A program made the translations under genes and the position numbers. The notes beneath the pieces are model-generated. The model searched no databases and was not told where the DNA came from. It saw only the letters and a program-made list of their open reading frames with translations. Below are positions 33,941 to 43,563 of a stretch of DNA of 64,000 nucleotides, one piece after another. The number at the start of each line of letters is the position of its first letter. Position 1 is the stretch's first letter. The stretch is from positions 1,018 through 65,017 of the forward strand of contig NZ_GG703822.1 of NCBI RefSeq assembly GCF_000156395.1, given 5' to 3'. This stretch comes from Providencia rustigianii DSM 4541 (lineage in GTDB: Bacteria > Pseudomonadota > Gammaproteobacteria > Enterobacterales > Enterobacteriaceae).

Positions 33941-35716
33941 ATGGATTTTCTGTACAACTCATTCTATATTTTTTACAGCCAAGTGATGACGAAAGCCCCT
34001 TTATTACTGGGATTGGTGACATTAATTGGCTACTGGCTTCTAAAAAGAGATGGAACAACCATCCTGAAAGGAACGATCAAAACAATTGTCGGCTTTATGT
34101 TAGTGCAGGTTGGAGCCGATACTCTCGTTTCCAGCTTTAAACCAGTCATTGCAAAAATGTCTGAATATCATCATCTTACCGGTTCAGTTATTGACCCCTA
34201 TACCTCAATGATGGCCACCATGGAAACCATGGGGGATAATTATTCGTGGGTGGGTTACACCGTTCTTATCGCCCTGGCGATCAATATATTATTGGTTCTC
34301 TTTCGACGTATTACGGGGATCCGAACCATCATGTTGACTGGGCATATTATGTTCCAGCAAGCGGGGTTAATCGCCGTATTCTATTTCGTGCTGGGTACCA
34401 GCATGTGGGAAACCATTATCTATTCCGCGGTATTGATGGCGTTATATTGGGGAATTTCATCCAATATTATGTTTAAACCTACAGAGGCGGTTACTGGTGG
34501 AGCTGGATTTTCTATCGGTCACCAGCAGCAATTTGCTTCATGGGTTGCTACCAAAGTAGCGCATAAACTCGGTGATAAAAATGACAGTGTTGATAACTTA
34601 AAATTACCGAAGTGGCTACACATTTTTCATGACAGTATAGCTGCCACTGCCATCGTAATGACCGTATTTTTCGGTATTATTTTGCTCTCTTTTGGTCTGA
34701 CTAATTTGCAAGAAATGGCAGGTAAGACGCATTGGAGTATCTACATTCTGGAAACAGGTTTGAAATTCGCCGTGGCAATTCAAATCATTGTGACGGGGGT
34801 GCGGATGTTTGTGGCTGAGTTATCTGAAGCATTTAAAGGGATTTCTGAACGGGTTATTCCTAATGCTGTTTTAGCCATTGACTGTGCCGCTATCTACGCC
34901 TTTTCGCCAAACGCCATGGTATTCGGCTTTATGTGGGGGGCATTAGGGCAATTTGCTGCGGTGCTAACCATGTTGGCATTTAGCTCCCCGATCATGATTA
35001 TTCCTGGCTTTATTCCTATGTTCTTCTCCAACGCCACTATTGGCGTGTTTGCCAACCATTTTGGTGGTTGGAAAGCGGTCATGAAAATCTGTTTTGTCAT
35101 GGGAATTATTGAGGTGTTTGGGTCTGCATGGGCAATTTCATTGTTTAGTCGACAAGGAACGGATTTTAGTGGTTGGATGGGAATGGCTGATTGGGCATTA
35201 GTTTTCCCGCCTGTGATGCAAGGACTCTCATTCTCCAAATACTTCTTCTTTGTCATAATTGGTTTATCTTTTGTCTATATGTATTTCGCATCAAAAAGAT
35301 TACGTGCCGAAGAAGATGCGCAAGCTGCCATGGAAGTTATATCTTCAACGCAATCTGACGCTACCGTCGACACCGCCTCTGTTACTCAAGATACTCCACA
35401 AGTAAACACTATCAGACCCGTCAGTATTCTTGCCGTATGTGGCAATGGGCAAGGCTCATCGATGATGATGAAGATGAAAATTGCTAAATATCTTGAAGGT
35501 AAAGGGATCCCGCATGTTATGGATTCATGTGCTGTTTCTGATTACAAATCAAAACTCGCTAATACAGACATTATAGTGTCATCAAAACACCTTTCTTCTG
35601 AAATGGATGCGGGAGAAGGTAAATTCGTACTGGGTGTACAGAACATGCTAAATCCCCATTCATTCGGTGATGAGTTACTGGCAATTATTCATAATAACTT
35701 TAGCGGTTCTAAATAA
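33941..35716 (+). CDS. ulaA: ascorbate PTS permease, fused EIIC-EIIB (UlaA-UlaB)
   Basis: A 591-residue fusion. Residues 1 to about 450 are the multi-helix EIIC ascorbate channel (E. coli UlaA). After a Ser/Thr/Ala-rich linker near 455-490, the last 100 residues are the cytoplasmic EIIB domain (UlaB) with the phosphocysteine at Cys500 in VCGNGQGSS. In E. coli ulaA and ulaB are separate genes. It imports L-ascorbate and phosphorylates it to ascorbate 6-phosphate, with ulaC as phosphate donor. Confidence 0.93.
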   Translation: MDFLYNSFYIFYSQVMTKAPLLLGLVTLIGYWLLKRDGTTILKGTIKTIVGFMLVQVGADTLVSSFKPVIAKMSEYHHLTGSVIDPYTSMMATMETMGDNYSWVGYTVLIALAINILLVLFRRITGIRTIMLTGHIMFQQAGLIAVFYFVLGTSMWETIIYSAVLMALYWGISSNIMFKPTEAVTGGAGFSIGHQQQFASWVATKVAHKLGDKNDSVDNLKLPKWLHIFHDSIAATAIVMTVFFGIILLSFGLTNLQEMAGKTHWSIYILETGLKFAVAIQIIVTGVRMFVAELSEAFKGISERVIPNAVLAIDCAAIYAFSPNAMVFGFMWGALGQFAAVLTMLAFSSPIMIIPGFIPMFFSNATIGVFANHFGGWKAVMKICFVMGIIEVFGSAWAISLFSRQGTDFSGWMGMADWALVFPPVMQGLSFSKYFFFVIIGLSFVYMYFASKRLRAEEDAQAAMEVISSTQSDATVDTASVTQDTPQVNTIRPVSILAVCGNGQGSSMMMKMKIAKYLEGKGIPHVMDSCAVSDYKSKLANTDIIVSSKHLSSEMDAGEGKFVLGVQNMLNPHSFGDELLAIIHNNFSGSK

Positions 35717-35783
35717 AATTAATAACTAAATTAGTCATAGATATCATTCAGTTTGATATCTATGAACCAAGGAGAACAATGCC

Positions 35784-36251
35784 ATGGGTTTTAAACAATC
35801 ACTGATAGATAATAATTCTATACAGCTACAAGCTTCAGCGGATAACTGGCAGGATGCGATTAAAATTGGTACGGATATGTTGATTGCGTCTGGAGCGATT
35901 TTATCAGATTACCATGATGAAATTATTCGTAGTGTGAAAGAGTTGGGTCCTTATATTTGTATTGCCCCTAATTTAGCGTTACCTCATGCTCGCCCTGAAA
36001 ATGGGGTATTAAAAACGGCATTTGCCCTTGTCACACTGAAAAATCCTATTTTCTTTGATGGGGAGGATGAGCCCGTCGATGTGTTGATTACGTTAGCGGG
36101 AAGCTCGTCAGATGAACATATGGAAGGGCTAATGGAAGTCACTCAAGTTCTTGATGATGAAGAGAGTGAAACCGGTATCGATCTCGATAAAATTCGTCGC
36201 TGCATGAGTGCTGAAGATGTTTATCAGGTTATTGATGCTGCATTAGCGTAA
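35784..36251 (+). CDS. ulaC: ascorbate PTS EIIA component
   Basis: A 155-residue cytoplasmic EIIA of the mannitol/fructose-like fold. The phosphoryl-accepting His68 is in ALPHARPE. It passes phosphate from HPr to the EIIB part of the ulaAB fusion. It lies 67 bp after that gene with an AAGGAG ribosome site. Confidence 0.94.
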   Translation: MGFKQSLIDNNSIQLQASADNWQDAIKIGTDMLIASGAILSDYHDEIIRSVKELGPYICIAPNLALPHARPENGVLKTAFALVTLKNPIFFDGEDEPVDVLITLAGSSSDEHMEGLMEVTQVLDDEESETGIDLDKIRRCMSAEDVYQVIDAALA

Positions 36252-36300
36252 GTGCCCATTCGGTATCGCCATTTTATAAATAAAAAATTAGGATAATCAG

Positions 36301-36948
36301 ATGACTCAGCCTCTTATTCAAATCGCGTTAGACCAAACTAATCTTAGTGATGCAATTCATGTTGCTAATAATGTGGAATCTTTTGTCGATATCATCGAAA
36401 TTGGTACTATTTTAGCGTTTGCAGAAGGAATGAAAGCCGTCTCAACACTGCGTAAGAATCATCCATCGCATATCATTGTCTGCGATATGAAAACCACGGA
36501 TGGCGGCGCAATTTTATCGCGTATGGCATTTGAGGCTGGAGCTGATTGGATTACAGTTTCTGCCGCTGCACACATTGCGACCATTGAAGCATGCAAAAAA
36601 ATTGCCGACGAATTTGATAGAGAAATTCAAATTGAACTGTATGGTAATTGGACGCTAGATGATGCTAAAAAATGGGTAGATTTAGGGATAAAACAAGCTA
36701 TTTATCACCGCTCTAGAGATGCAGAACTGGCTGGTATTGGCTGGGCTTCTGATGATTTGACTAAAATGCGCCAGCTTTCAGATTTAGGACTCGAACTGTC
36801 TATCACCGGGGGCATCGTTCCAGAAGATATTCATTTATTTGAAGGCATTAAAGCGAAGGCATTTATCGCGGGACGGGCATTGGTTGGTGAGAAAGGTAAA
36901 TCAACGGCGGAGGCATTGCGTACTCAAATAGCACGTTTCTGGAAATAA
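36301..36948 (+). CDS. ulaD: 3-keto-L-gulonate-6-phosphate decarboxylase
   Basis: A 215-residue (beta/alpha)8 enzyme of the orotidine monophosphate decarboxylase superfamily that makes L-xylulose 5-phosphate. The DMKTTD motif holds the conserved Asp and Lys, and GGIVPEDI and FIAGRALVG form the phosphate-binding end. It is the last ula gene here. The epimerase genes ulaE and ulaF that complete the pathway in E. coli are not in the window. Confidence 0.95.
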   Translation: MTQPLIQIALDQTNLSDAIHVANNVESFVDIIEIGTILAFAEGMKAVSTLRKNHPSHIIVCDMKTTDGGAILSRMAFEAGADWITVSAAAHIATIEACKKIADEFDREIQIELYGNWTLDDAKKWVDLGIKQAIYHRSRDAELAGIGWASDDLTKMRQLSDLGLELSITGGIVPEDIHLFEGIKAKAFIAGRALVGEKGKSTAEALRTQIARFWK

Positions 36949-36961
36949 GAATCATCGAGAA

Positions 36962-36986
36962 ATCCCCTCTGTTATCGAGAGGGGAT
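36962..36986. terminator. hairpin between ulaD and the convergent MFS gene
   Basis: ATCCCCTCT pairs perfectly with AGAGGGGAT around a 7-nt loop. No long T run follows on either strand, so termination strength is uncertain, but its place between two convergent stops supports the role. Confidence 0.65.
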
Positions 36987-37000
36987 CATCGGTTTACTCT

Positions 37001-38293
37001 CTAAAGCCGTTTACTTGGTAATAGCATCACGGCAATGCCGCCAATAATCGTAACCGCAGAAAATGCCGCAAAGTTCCAGCTGCTGGCAACACCTAAACTC
37101 GCAATATAAGCACCAAACATCGGCCCTGACATAGCACCAATACGAGAAATACTCATCGTCCAACCCGTCGCTGATGCCCTAACACTTGATGGATAGAAAT
37201 GAGCGACATAGCCCGTCAAAATTAGCGGCGCGGAGATACATCCGATGCCAGCAATGCCCACCAGCAGATAGTTCATATAGATACTTTGCTTGAAGACCAT
37301 CAAACCGATGCCAAGTGCACCGAGCATGAAGAAAAAGGCAACCGTACCTCTGGCTCCACATCTATCAGCAACTTTTCCGAGGAATAATCCGCCTAATGCC
37401 GACGATAAACTAAATACCACTAAGAAGGTTAAACTCGAGCCGAGATCGTAGCCTTCTTTGCGCATGATTGACGGCAACCACGTATTTAAACCATAAACAA
37501 TGAATCCACCACAAAATAGTGCAACCCAAAAGCAGCAGGTTGCACGGAGATAGTCTTTTGAAAAAATGATGGCGACGACTTCTTTTAAACTCCGTGATGA
37601 TTGCTTTTCATTTTTTATGGGTTCGTGATAAGCCACTTCGAGTTTTTCAGCGAGCTTTTTCGCTTTATCGTGTTGTCCTCGGTTATTGAGATATTCAATG
37701 GATTCAGGAAGTAATCGAGCCATTGGCCAGATAAGTAATAAAGGCAATGACCCCACAATCATCACGCCCCGCCAACCAAATTGGCTTAGTATGGCAATGG
37801 CGACTAATGCTGCACATAGAATACCGAGTGAGTAACCTGAGTACATAATGGCATAGTTAAATGAACGTTTTTCAGTTGGTGAATATTCGATGGTTAGTGC
37901 GGCGGCAACGGGAATGACACCGCCTAGCCCAATCCCTCCAATAAAACGCATCAGACCAAAAAACCAAGGTGTTGGCGCTAAAGCGGTTGCTAGCATGGTG
38001 GTCGAAAATAGCGTGACACAAATTAACAACATGCGTCGTCGACCGTATAACTCACTTAATGTACCGATAATAAATGCGCCAAAAAACATACCGACTAAGG
38101 TATAGCTACTGAGTGCGCCTAATTCTATTGGTGTTAAATTCCACTCTTTATATTCAGATAGCGTTGGTAAAACTGCCCCCATGACACCGACGTCATAACC
38201 TTCAAATAGGATGCTTAACCAGCAAACTAACATCACTTTAAAGGTAGTACGCTTGGAGGATACAGATGTAATTTCAGATGTTTGTATTGTCAT
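37001..38293 (-). CDS. MFS transporter of the aromatic acid:H+ symporter (AAHS) type
   Basis: A 430-residue 12-helix transporter. The helix-1 block WLSILFEGYDVGVMGAVLPTL with its Asp, the loop motif GTLSELYGRRRML near residue 78, and RFIGGIGLGGVIPVAAALTIEYSP near 115 are typical of the BenK/PcaK/MhpT group. Substrate is unknown, probably an organic or aromatic acid. It is divergent from the nitrilase-like gene at 38860 across a 566-bp gap, and the two could share a pathway. Confidence 0.8.
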   Translation of the reverse strand: MTIQTSEITSVSSKRTTFKVMLVCWLSILFEGYDVGVMGAVLPTLSEYKEWNLTPIELGALSSYTLVGMFFGAFIIGTLSELYGRRRMLLICVTLFSTTMLATALAPTPWFFGLMRFIGGIGLGGVIPVAAALTIEYSPTEKRSFNYAIMYSGYSLGILCAALVAIAILSQFGWRGVMIVGSLPLLLIWPMARLLPESIEYLNNRGQHDKAKKLAEKLEVAYHEPIKNEKQSSRSLKEVVAIIFSKDYLRATCCFWVALFCGGFIVYGLNTWLPSIMRKEGYDLGSSLTFLVVFSLSSALGGLFLGKVADRCGARGTVAFFFMLGALGIGLMVFKQSIYMNYLLVGIAGIGCISAPLILTGYVAHFYPSSVRASATGWTMSISRIGAMSGPMFGAYIASLGVASSWNFAAFSAVTIIGGIAVMLLPSKRL

Positions 38294-38859
38294 AAATCAC
38301 TCTCTAATCGTAATTCGACTGATATTTTTAATGGCAAGTACTTATATTTTTTTAAATCTGAAAATCTATTTTTTAAAATCTGGGAAGCCGCAAATACACT
38401 TTACTTTTTTAGGTTAAATCACAATAGAAATGTTAATGAAATGTACAATAAATGCATTTAATGGATATTCTTTGCAGCTTTTGTTTCGGGTTATTTCATT
38501 AATTAAATTTAAGAGTTGATGTCTTATTAATTTAATTTATAAAATAGAAATAATTTCCTTAATTAATTTAGATTAGTAATTAAAATATGGATAAAATAAT
38601 CAATGCATTGATAATATTGATTTATTTTTAACTGTAACGTAAGGTGATATTTATTAAAAATAAAGCAGTTGGTATTTTGTTAATATATCAATAATTATTT
38701 TAATAGTGCGAATTAATCAGGTGAATATCATGATTTATCATTCGATATGGTTAATTTAATATTTGTTTGACATAAAATTAACATATACATAATATTCGAT
38801 GAGTTTAGTTTTTGAATGATGCAATGCAGACCATGCGAAAATAAAATCGGAGAATAATT
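38294..38859. other. divergent intergenic region, strongly A/T-rich
   Basis: A 566-bp gap with many TTAATTAA-like tracts and no coding sequence. The only element I can support is the promoter near 38767-38795. The base composition could reflect H-NS silencing or simply non-coding drift. Confidence 0.7.
38767..38795 (+). promoter_or_regulatory. sigma70 promoter for the nitrilase-like gene
   Basis: A perfect -35 TTGACA (38767-38772) and a -10 TAATAT (38790-38795) are 17 bp apart, 64 bp before the start codon. Confidence 0.7.
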
Positions 38860-39936
38860 ATGATCAAGCCATACGGTGTTGTGGGTTTAGTTCCGACCAC
38901 TTGGGGAATAAAAACGCGTAGCGATATTATGAAAAATATCGACCATCTTGAGGAACTATCCCATGGCGCGTTATGGTTATCGTCGTTGGATCTTCCTGTT
39001 CGATTATTAGTTCTCCCTGAAGGGGCTTTACAAGGTTTTAATGATGAAGCGCTCGATTTACCCATTGCAGAATTCTTAAATGATGGCGCTATTGATATTC
39101 CGGGGCCTGAAACTGACCGATTAGGGGAGCTGGCCAAATCACAGAATGTGTTCATCATGGCTCAGGCAAAAACCCGTGACCCAGACTGGCCGGGTATTAT
39201 GTTTAACGTTGGTTTCGTTATTGATCCAAAGGGAAACATCATTCTTAAGCATCACAAAATGTCATCGTTATTACCTTGTGAACGCTCCGCTTCTCCCCAT
39301 GATCTCTACGATGAATGGATAAAAAAATATGGGCGCTCATTACAATCTTTTTGGCCTGTCGTTGACACTGAAATTGGTCGTTTAGGGATCATGATGGCGA
39401 TGGAAGGCAACTTCCCCGAAAATGGGCGCGGTCTAGCATTGAATGGAGCGGAAGTTGTCTATCGAGCTTCTCTACCGACACCCTTCACTGAAAATGATCT
39501 ATTTGAAATTTCTAACCGTGCCCGAGCATTGGAGAATAACTTATACGTGGTCGCACCTAACATCGGTTCAATGTACATGTTCCCAACCACGCAAGCGCCA
39601 ATTGATTGCGGTGGTGGGCGTTCATTGATTGTGGATTACAAGGGTAAAATTGTTGGTAAACAAGAAGATACCAACGGCTCAACCTATGTGTATGGGGTGA
39701 TTGATATTGAAGCCATGCGTTATCACCGCTCTAATGCCTCGGTGAGTAACTGGTTGAAAGATATTCGTACCGAATGTGCTCAGCTAATTTATGAAAACCC
39801 AATCTACCCGAAAAATACCTATTTACATGAGCCGCAAGGAAATCATAAACACTATCGCGAAACCATTTTGAATAAACAAATCGAGAAAATGATCGAAAGA
39901 AACGTATTTGTACCGAGTGTTTACGATAAAAAATAG
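38860..39936 (+). CDS. nitrilase-superfamily protein lacking the catalytic cysteine
   Basis: A 358-residue protein of the carbon-nitrogen hydrolase fold, closest in pattern to aliphatic amidase/formamidase. Two of the three catalytic residues are present: Glu54 (LPEGAL) and Lys133 (KHHKMS). The nucleophile position reads GIMMAMEGNFPE, where amidases have ICDDGNYPE, so Ala180 replaces Cys. The rest of the block is well kept, as is the NRARALENNLYVVAPN segment, which argues against random decay. It may be a pseudoenzyme or use another nucleophile. It is convergent with the isomerase gene and divergent from an AAHS carrier. Confidence 0.75.
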   Translation: MIKPYGVVGLVPTTWGIKTRSDIMKNIDHLEELSHGALWLSSLDLPVRLLVLPEGALQGFNDEALDLPIAEFLNDGAIDIPGPETDRLGELAKSQNVFIMAQAKTRDPDWPGIMFNVGFVIDPKGNIILKHHKMSSLLPCERSASPHDLYDEWIKKYGRSLQSFWPVVDTEIGRLGIMMAMEGNFPENGRGLALNGAEVVYRASLPTPFTENDLFEISNRARALENNLYVVAPNIGSMYMFPTTQAPIDCGGGRSLIVDYKGKIVGKQEDTNGSTYVYGVIDIEAMRYHRSNASVSNWLKDIRTECAQLIYENPIYPKNTYLHEPQGNHKHYRETILNKQIEKMIERNVFVPSVYDKK

Positions 39937-39962
39937 CTGACAAATTCTATCTATTTTCACAT

Positions 39963-40003
39963 AAAAAAATCCGATAACGTTTATCACGAAATCGGATTTT
40001 TTA
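39963..40003. terminator. bidirectional terminator between convergent genes
   Basis: An A-rich arm with ATCCGAT (39969-39975) pairs with ATCGGAT (39991-39997), followed by TTTTT; the flanking A and T runs make it work on either strand. Confidence 0.8.
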
Positions 40004-40019
40004 TTGAGTGGAAATATCG

Positions 40020-40994
40020 CTATTTATTGAGAACGGCGATCGCTTCTTGTTTTAATTCTTCAGCAATATTTCGCACAAAAGCGAGTTGGTTTATGGCGTC
40101 ATTCATCTCTTTTTCTAGTCGGGCATCAAGCCCTTCAGTTGGCATTGGGGTTTCACTTGCACCGCGGTATGGGATCCACGGGTTATCGCCTTCATCATCA
40201 AAACGAAATGCAGGAGCGTAATAATCCACTTCTTCCTCTAACCCAAAAGAGACCACTTGCGGCTTTTCGTCACCTAAACAAATCAGTTTTTTCAACAATG
40301 TTTTGAATGGGACTTCACCTTCACCAGACAGGCTGGCTTTATGACCAAAACCTTTGCCTTCAGGAACACGAACCGCATCTTTCATATGAACCTGAGTAAT
40401 ATTATCTTTCATTTTATCGAAAGCATCTAATGGCAGTTCATTAGCGTTGAACATGTTGCCAAAATCAAACAGTAGGGAAAAGTTAGGGAAATCCGCTTCT
40501 TCAACTAACTGATTTAATTCATGACTTTTCAAGTCTTCATGCTGTTCGATGACAAATTTTAAACCGGTATGTTCGTGAGTATCTTTGATGTATTGGATAT
40601 CCGCTTTGACCTTTTGAAGTACGTCTTGCAGGTTGCCTTCATAGCGAGGGTAAAAGCGAATAGAACTTGCCCCGGTTTTCAACGCAATATGTACCGCTTC
40701 ATCAATAGCGCTAGCTGCGGATGAGCTAGTTTCAATTTTAAGGTCGAGATTATACTCTTTGGCTTTTTGTCCAAATGCCTCTAATTGCTCGTCACTCATG
40801 GTTTTCAGTGCTTGAGTTTCGCCATCTTCAACATGGATTTTAGCGCCCGTTAAATAAAGCTTTTTCGCTATCTCTAATAAATCATCGGGTAAAATTCGCT
40901 CTTTTCTCATGTTTAAATGGAATGCATAAGCATGAAGATACAGCGGCATTGAATCAATTCGTTCAATAATTTTTTGGGCTTCAATATTAGTCAT
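40020..40994 (-). CDS. xylose-isomerase-like TIM-barrel protein (sugar phosphate isomerase/epimerase family)
   Basis: A 324-residue protein with the AP-endonuclease-2/isomerase TIM-barrel pattern: IHVEDGET, LKIETSSS, KFVIEQHEDL (Glu), NFSLLFDFGNMFN (Asp) and ITQVHMKDAV (His), which together look like a divalent-metal site. The substrate is unknown. The ATG at 40994 is chosen because AGGTG lies 7 nt upstream; a TTG at 41015 would add seven residues. It is the third gene of a ridA-MFS-isomerase operon. Confidence 0.72.
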   Translation of the reverse strand: MTNIEAQKIIERIDSMPLYLHAYAFHLNMRKERILPDDLLEIAKKLYLTGAKIHVEDGETQALKTMSDEQLEAFGQKAKEYNLDLKIETSSSAASAIDEAVHIALKTGASSIRFYPRYEGNLQDVLQKVKADIQYIKDTHEHTGLKFVIEQHEDLKSHELNQLVEEADFPNFSLLFDFGNMFNANELPLDAFDKMKDNITQVHMKDAVRVPEGKGFGHKASLSGEGEVPFKTLLKKLICLGDEKPQVVSFGLEEEVDYYAPAFRFDDEGDNPWIPYRGASETPMPTEGLDARLEKEMNDAINQLAFVRNIAEELKQEAIAVLNK

Positions 40995-41017
40995 TTTTTT
41001 CACCTGTGATTTCAAGT

Positions 41018-42271
41018 CTATTCATTTGCTGTGGCAGTGTCAGCTTCGCGTTGTTTGATGCGTTTAGTTAAGATTTTAGCTGTCACAAAACCGAGTAAAC
41101 TGAACATGATCATCATGCTAAAAACAAAGTTATAACCGGTAATTCCTGGGTAGTTATCTAAGAAAGAACCATAGATAGCGTAGGCGAACATGGCCGGCAT
41201 ATAGCCAAGAATACAAGCGAATGCCATTGCCGATCCGGCATATTCACGTTTAGTTCCAATTTCTTCCATTGGTGCGAAGAAGATAGCGCGTTGGCAGAAA
41301 ATAATCGCCCCGAATCCTAAGGTTGCCGCCATGCCTAAATAGACGTTCATTGTTTCATGGGGCAGTAGCATAAACAGACCCATTGCAACCGCGGATAATA
41401 AACAGGTGAACTGTAAGAATTTAGTCGGTGATTTAAAAACTTTATCGGATAAGAATCCACCAATTGGACCACCAACCATCTTCAGGGCATATTGGTTAAT
41501 AATTCCGTAAGCCCCAATCAACGCAATTGGTAGCGCATAGATATCTTTCAAGAATGGAATGAAGTAAGTCAATCCACAGTATGATGCATAGATAAAGAAG
41601 ATAGTCATCGAGGCTAACCACAAGTTAGGACATTTGATGACACTTTTTATCCCTTCAATAACTTGTTTGTTAGCTTCTGAGGCGTTTTCAACCACTTTTT
41701 TATCATCATCGGTTACGATGAAATAGGTGATGACACCGATAAGTACCGTCACGATGGTGTAGAACATTAATCCCGCTTGCATGCCGGCTTTACCTTCACC
41801 AAACAGGACGAAAACATAGAGTGCACCGGAAGCAATAATGACGTCGACAACGCCACGACCCGCCTCTAGGAAACCAAACAGACGCCCTTGCTCTTTTTTA
41901 TCACCCAGCAAACGGACGGCTTTAAGTAGTACAGGCCAGTAAATTACATCGGCAAATAATGCCATGATGGCAAACGCAATCAGATAACCTGTAAATGGAG
42001 GAAGAGTGGATAAGTATGCCCCACAGAGTCCAACACCAATTAAGCCCACGGGTAGAAGGATTTTTTTCGAAAATCTATCCGCAATATATAACGATGAAAA
42101 TAGACCAATGGTTTGGACAATGGTGTAAACAGTAAAACCAAAACCAATTTGGGCATTAGTTAGTCCCCAATCTTGCTGCATAGGAACATAGAAAACATCT
42201 TTCATGCTGGATAACTTGAAAATGGTTCCAGCACCAAGAATGAGAAAACTAAGTCTTATCCACTTATTCAT
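41018..42271 (-). CDS. MFS transporter, unknown substrate
   Basis: A 417-residue 12-helix major facilitator similar in layout to the E. coli YihN/YqcE group (helix 1 LSFLILGAGTIFKLSSMKDVFYVP, loop YIADRFSKKILL, GFLEAGRGVVDVI in helix 5). AAGGCGGA precedes the ATG. It lies 15 bp after ridA and about 23 bp before the isomerase, so the three form one operon. Probably it imports the compound handled by the cluster. Confidence 0.75.
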   Translation of the reverse strand: MNKWIRLSFLILGAGTIFKLSSMKDVFYVPMQQDWGLTNAQIGFGFTVYTIVQTIGLFSSLYIADRFSKKILLPVGLIGVGLCGAYLSTLPPFTGYLIAFAIMALFADVIYWPVLLKAVRLLGDKKEQGRLFGFLEAGRGVVDVIIASGALYVFVLFGEGKAGMQAGLMFYTIVTVLIGVITYFIVTDDDKKVVENASEANKQVIEGIKSVIKCPNLWLASMTIFFIYASYCGLTYFIPFLKDIYALPIALIGAYGIINQYALKMVGGPIGGFLSDKVFKSPTKFLQFTCLLSAVAMGLFMLLPHETMNVYLGMAATLGFGAIIFCQRAIFFAPMEEIGTKREYAGSAMAFACILGYMPAMFAYAIYGSFLDNYPGITGYNFVFSMMIMFSLLGFVTAKILTKRIKQREADTATANE

Positions 42272-42286
42272 ACATCCGCCTTGTTA

Positions 42287-42664
42287 TTATTGTTTTACAA
42301 CGACAGCCTCAACTTCAATCAACACATCTTTTGGTAGACGAGAAACTTCCACACATGAACGAGCTGGGTAGATGCCTTCAGAGAAATAAGACTGGTAGAT
42401 CCCATTAAATGTCACAAAGTTATTCATATCACTGATAAAGCAGGTGGTTTTCACAATGTCATTCATTGTCAATCCAGCGGCTTCAACGATAGCCTGCAAA
42501 TTTTTCATCACTTGATGTGTTTGCTCAGTAATATCCGTTCCAACAATCGAGCCATCTTCATGGTGAAAAGGGCAGCAGCCAGAAATATAGACCGTGTTGC
42601 CAACTTGTCTTGCTTGAGAATAAGGGCCGATAGCTTTTGGGGCATTGGTTGTTGAGATGATCAT
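42287..42664 (-). CDS. RidA-family enamine/imine deaminase
   Basis: A 125-residue YjgF/YER057c/UK114 protein. The core patterns IGPYSQA, VYISGC, TCFISDM and the substrate-carboxylate Arg102 (YPARSCVEVSRLP) are all present, so it should hydrolyse reactive enamines or imines made during amino acid breakdown. It is the first gene of the operon and has a good ribosome site (AAGGAG). Being in a catabolic cluster, it is probably a pathway-specific paralogue and not the housekeeping RidA. Confidence 0.88.
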   Translation of the reverse strand: MIISTTNAPKAIGPYSQARQVGNTVYISGCCPFHHEDGSIVGTDITEQTHQVMKNLQAIVEAAGLTMNDIVKTTCFISDMNNFVTFNGIYQSYFSEGIYPARSCVEVSRLPKDVLIEVEAVVVKQ

Positions 42665-42857
42665 TTTTCACTCCTTTAATGACACGACTTGATGATCAGC
42701 ATTTAACCACATGGAAAAATCCAACACCGTGATAGGCGTCTAATATTTGATTAAGTAAAAAAATAGTTTACTCAGTGAGGTGTTTTGGTTTTTAGGATTG
42801 AAATAGTTGACTTAATTATCTAAGATTAATAAAACTTTTGGCAGCAGGCTAACAAAT

Positions 42858-43511
42858 ATGGAAACGAGTATAAATCATGTATTTACGGAGCAAGATCGTA
42901 AACTTTTACAGTCTTATGTTCCGATGATTGAGTGCCTTGGTGAGTTTTTGGGGCCATATTGCGAAGTTGTTCTACATAGTTTTGAAGATTTACACAGCTC
43001 AGTCATTCACATAGCGAATGGACATTTAACCGGAAGAACCCTAGGGGCACCGGTAACAAACATTGCATTGGAAAAATTGGCAGGCTTTAAAAAAAATCAT
43101 TCGTCGTGGGATGTCTATTTTAATACTAAAAGTATTCGACCTTTCCGTTCCTCCTCAACATTGATTGTTAACTTAGAAAATCAACCCATTGGTATGGTGT
43201 GCATGAACTGGGCCTTGGATATGCCAATGAATGCGATGGTTGATTTAATGAGCAGTAGCCAGAATTCAAAGAATGAAAATTTTTCTCAGGATATTAACAA
43301 ATTAATTATGGACCACCTTGAACCGATCAAAAATACGGTTTATTCCAATAAAAATATCCCAAGCAAAAATAAGAACTATGAAATCATTAAGGAGCTGCAT
43401 GACTGTGGAATGTTTGAATTCCCTGCGGCACATAAAATAGTTTCTGTTGAGTTAGGCATCAGTTCGGCGACGATCTATAAACATATCCGCAAGATAAACG
43501 CTCAAGAGTAG
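42858..43511 (+). CDS. YheO/DauR-like regulator (PAS-like plus helix-turn-helix)
   Basis: A 217-residue regulator: N-terminal YheO-type PAS-like domain (LGPYCEVVLHSFEDLHSSVIHIANGHLTGR, then GMVCMNWALD) and a C-terminal helix-turn-helix (FEFPAAHKIVSVELGISSATIYKHIRKI). Relatives include DauR, which controls D-arginine use in Pseudomonas. It is divergent from ridA and is probably the local regulator, responding to an amino-acid-like compound. Confidence 0.82.
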   Translation: METSINHVFTEQDRKLLQSYVPMIECLGEFLGPYCEVVLHSFEDLHSSVIHIANGHLTGRTLGAPVTNIALEKLAGFKKNHSSWDVYFNTKSIRPFRSSSTLIVNLENQPIGMVCMNWALDMPMNAMVDLMSSSQNSKNENFSQDINKLIMDHLEPIKNTVYSNKNIPSKNKNYEIIKELHDCGMFEFPAAHKIVSVELGISSATIYKHIRKINAQE

Positions 43512-43563
43512 AGATGATGAATAAGAGGCATATGAGCGTATATGCCTCTCTAAGCGAAAAAAG

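Noticed and set aside
38294-38859. Insertion sequence remnant in the divergent gap
   Set aside because: No terminal inverted repeats, target duplication or transposase fragment is visible; only low-complexity A/T sequence.
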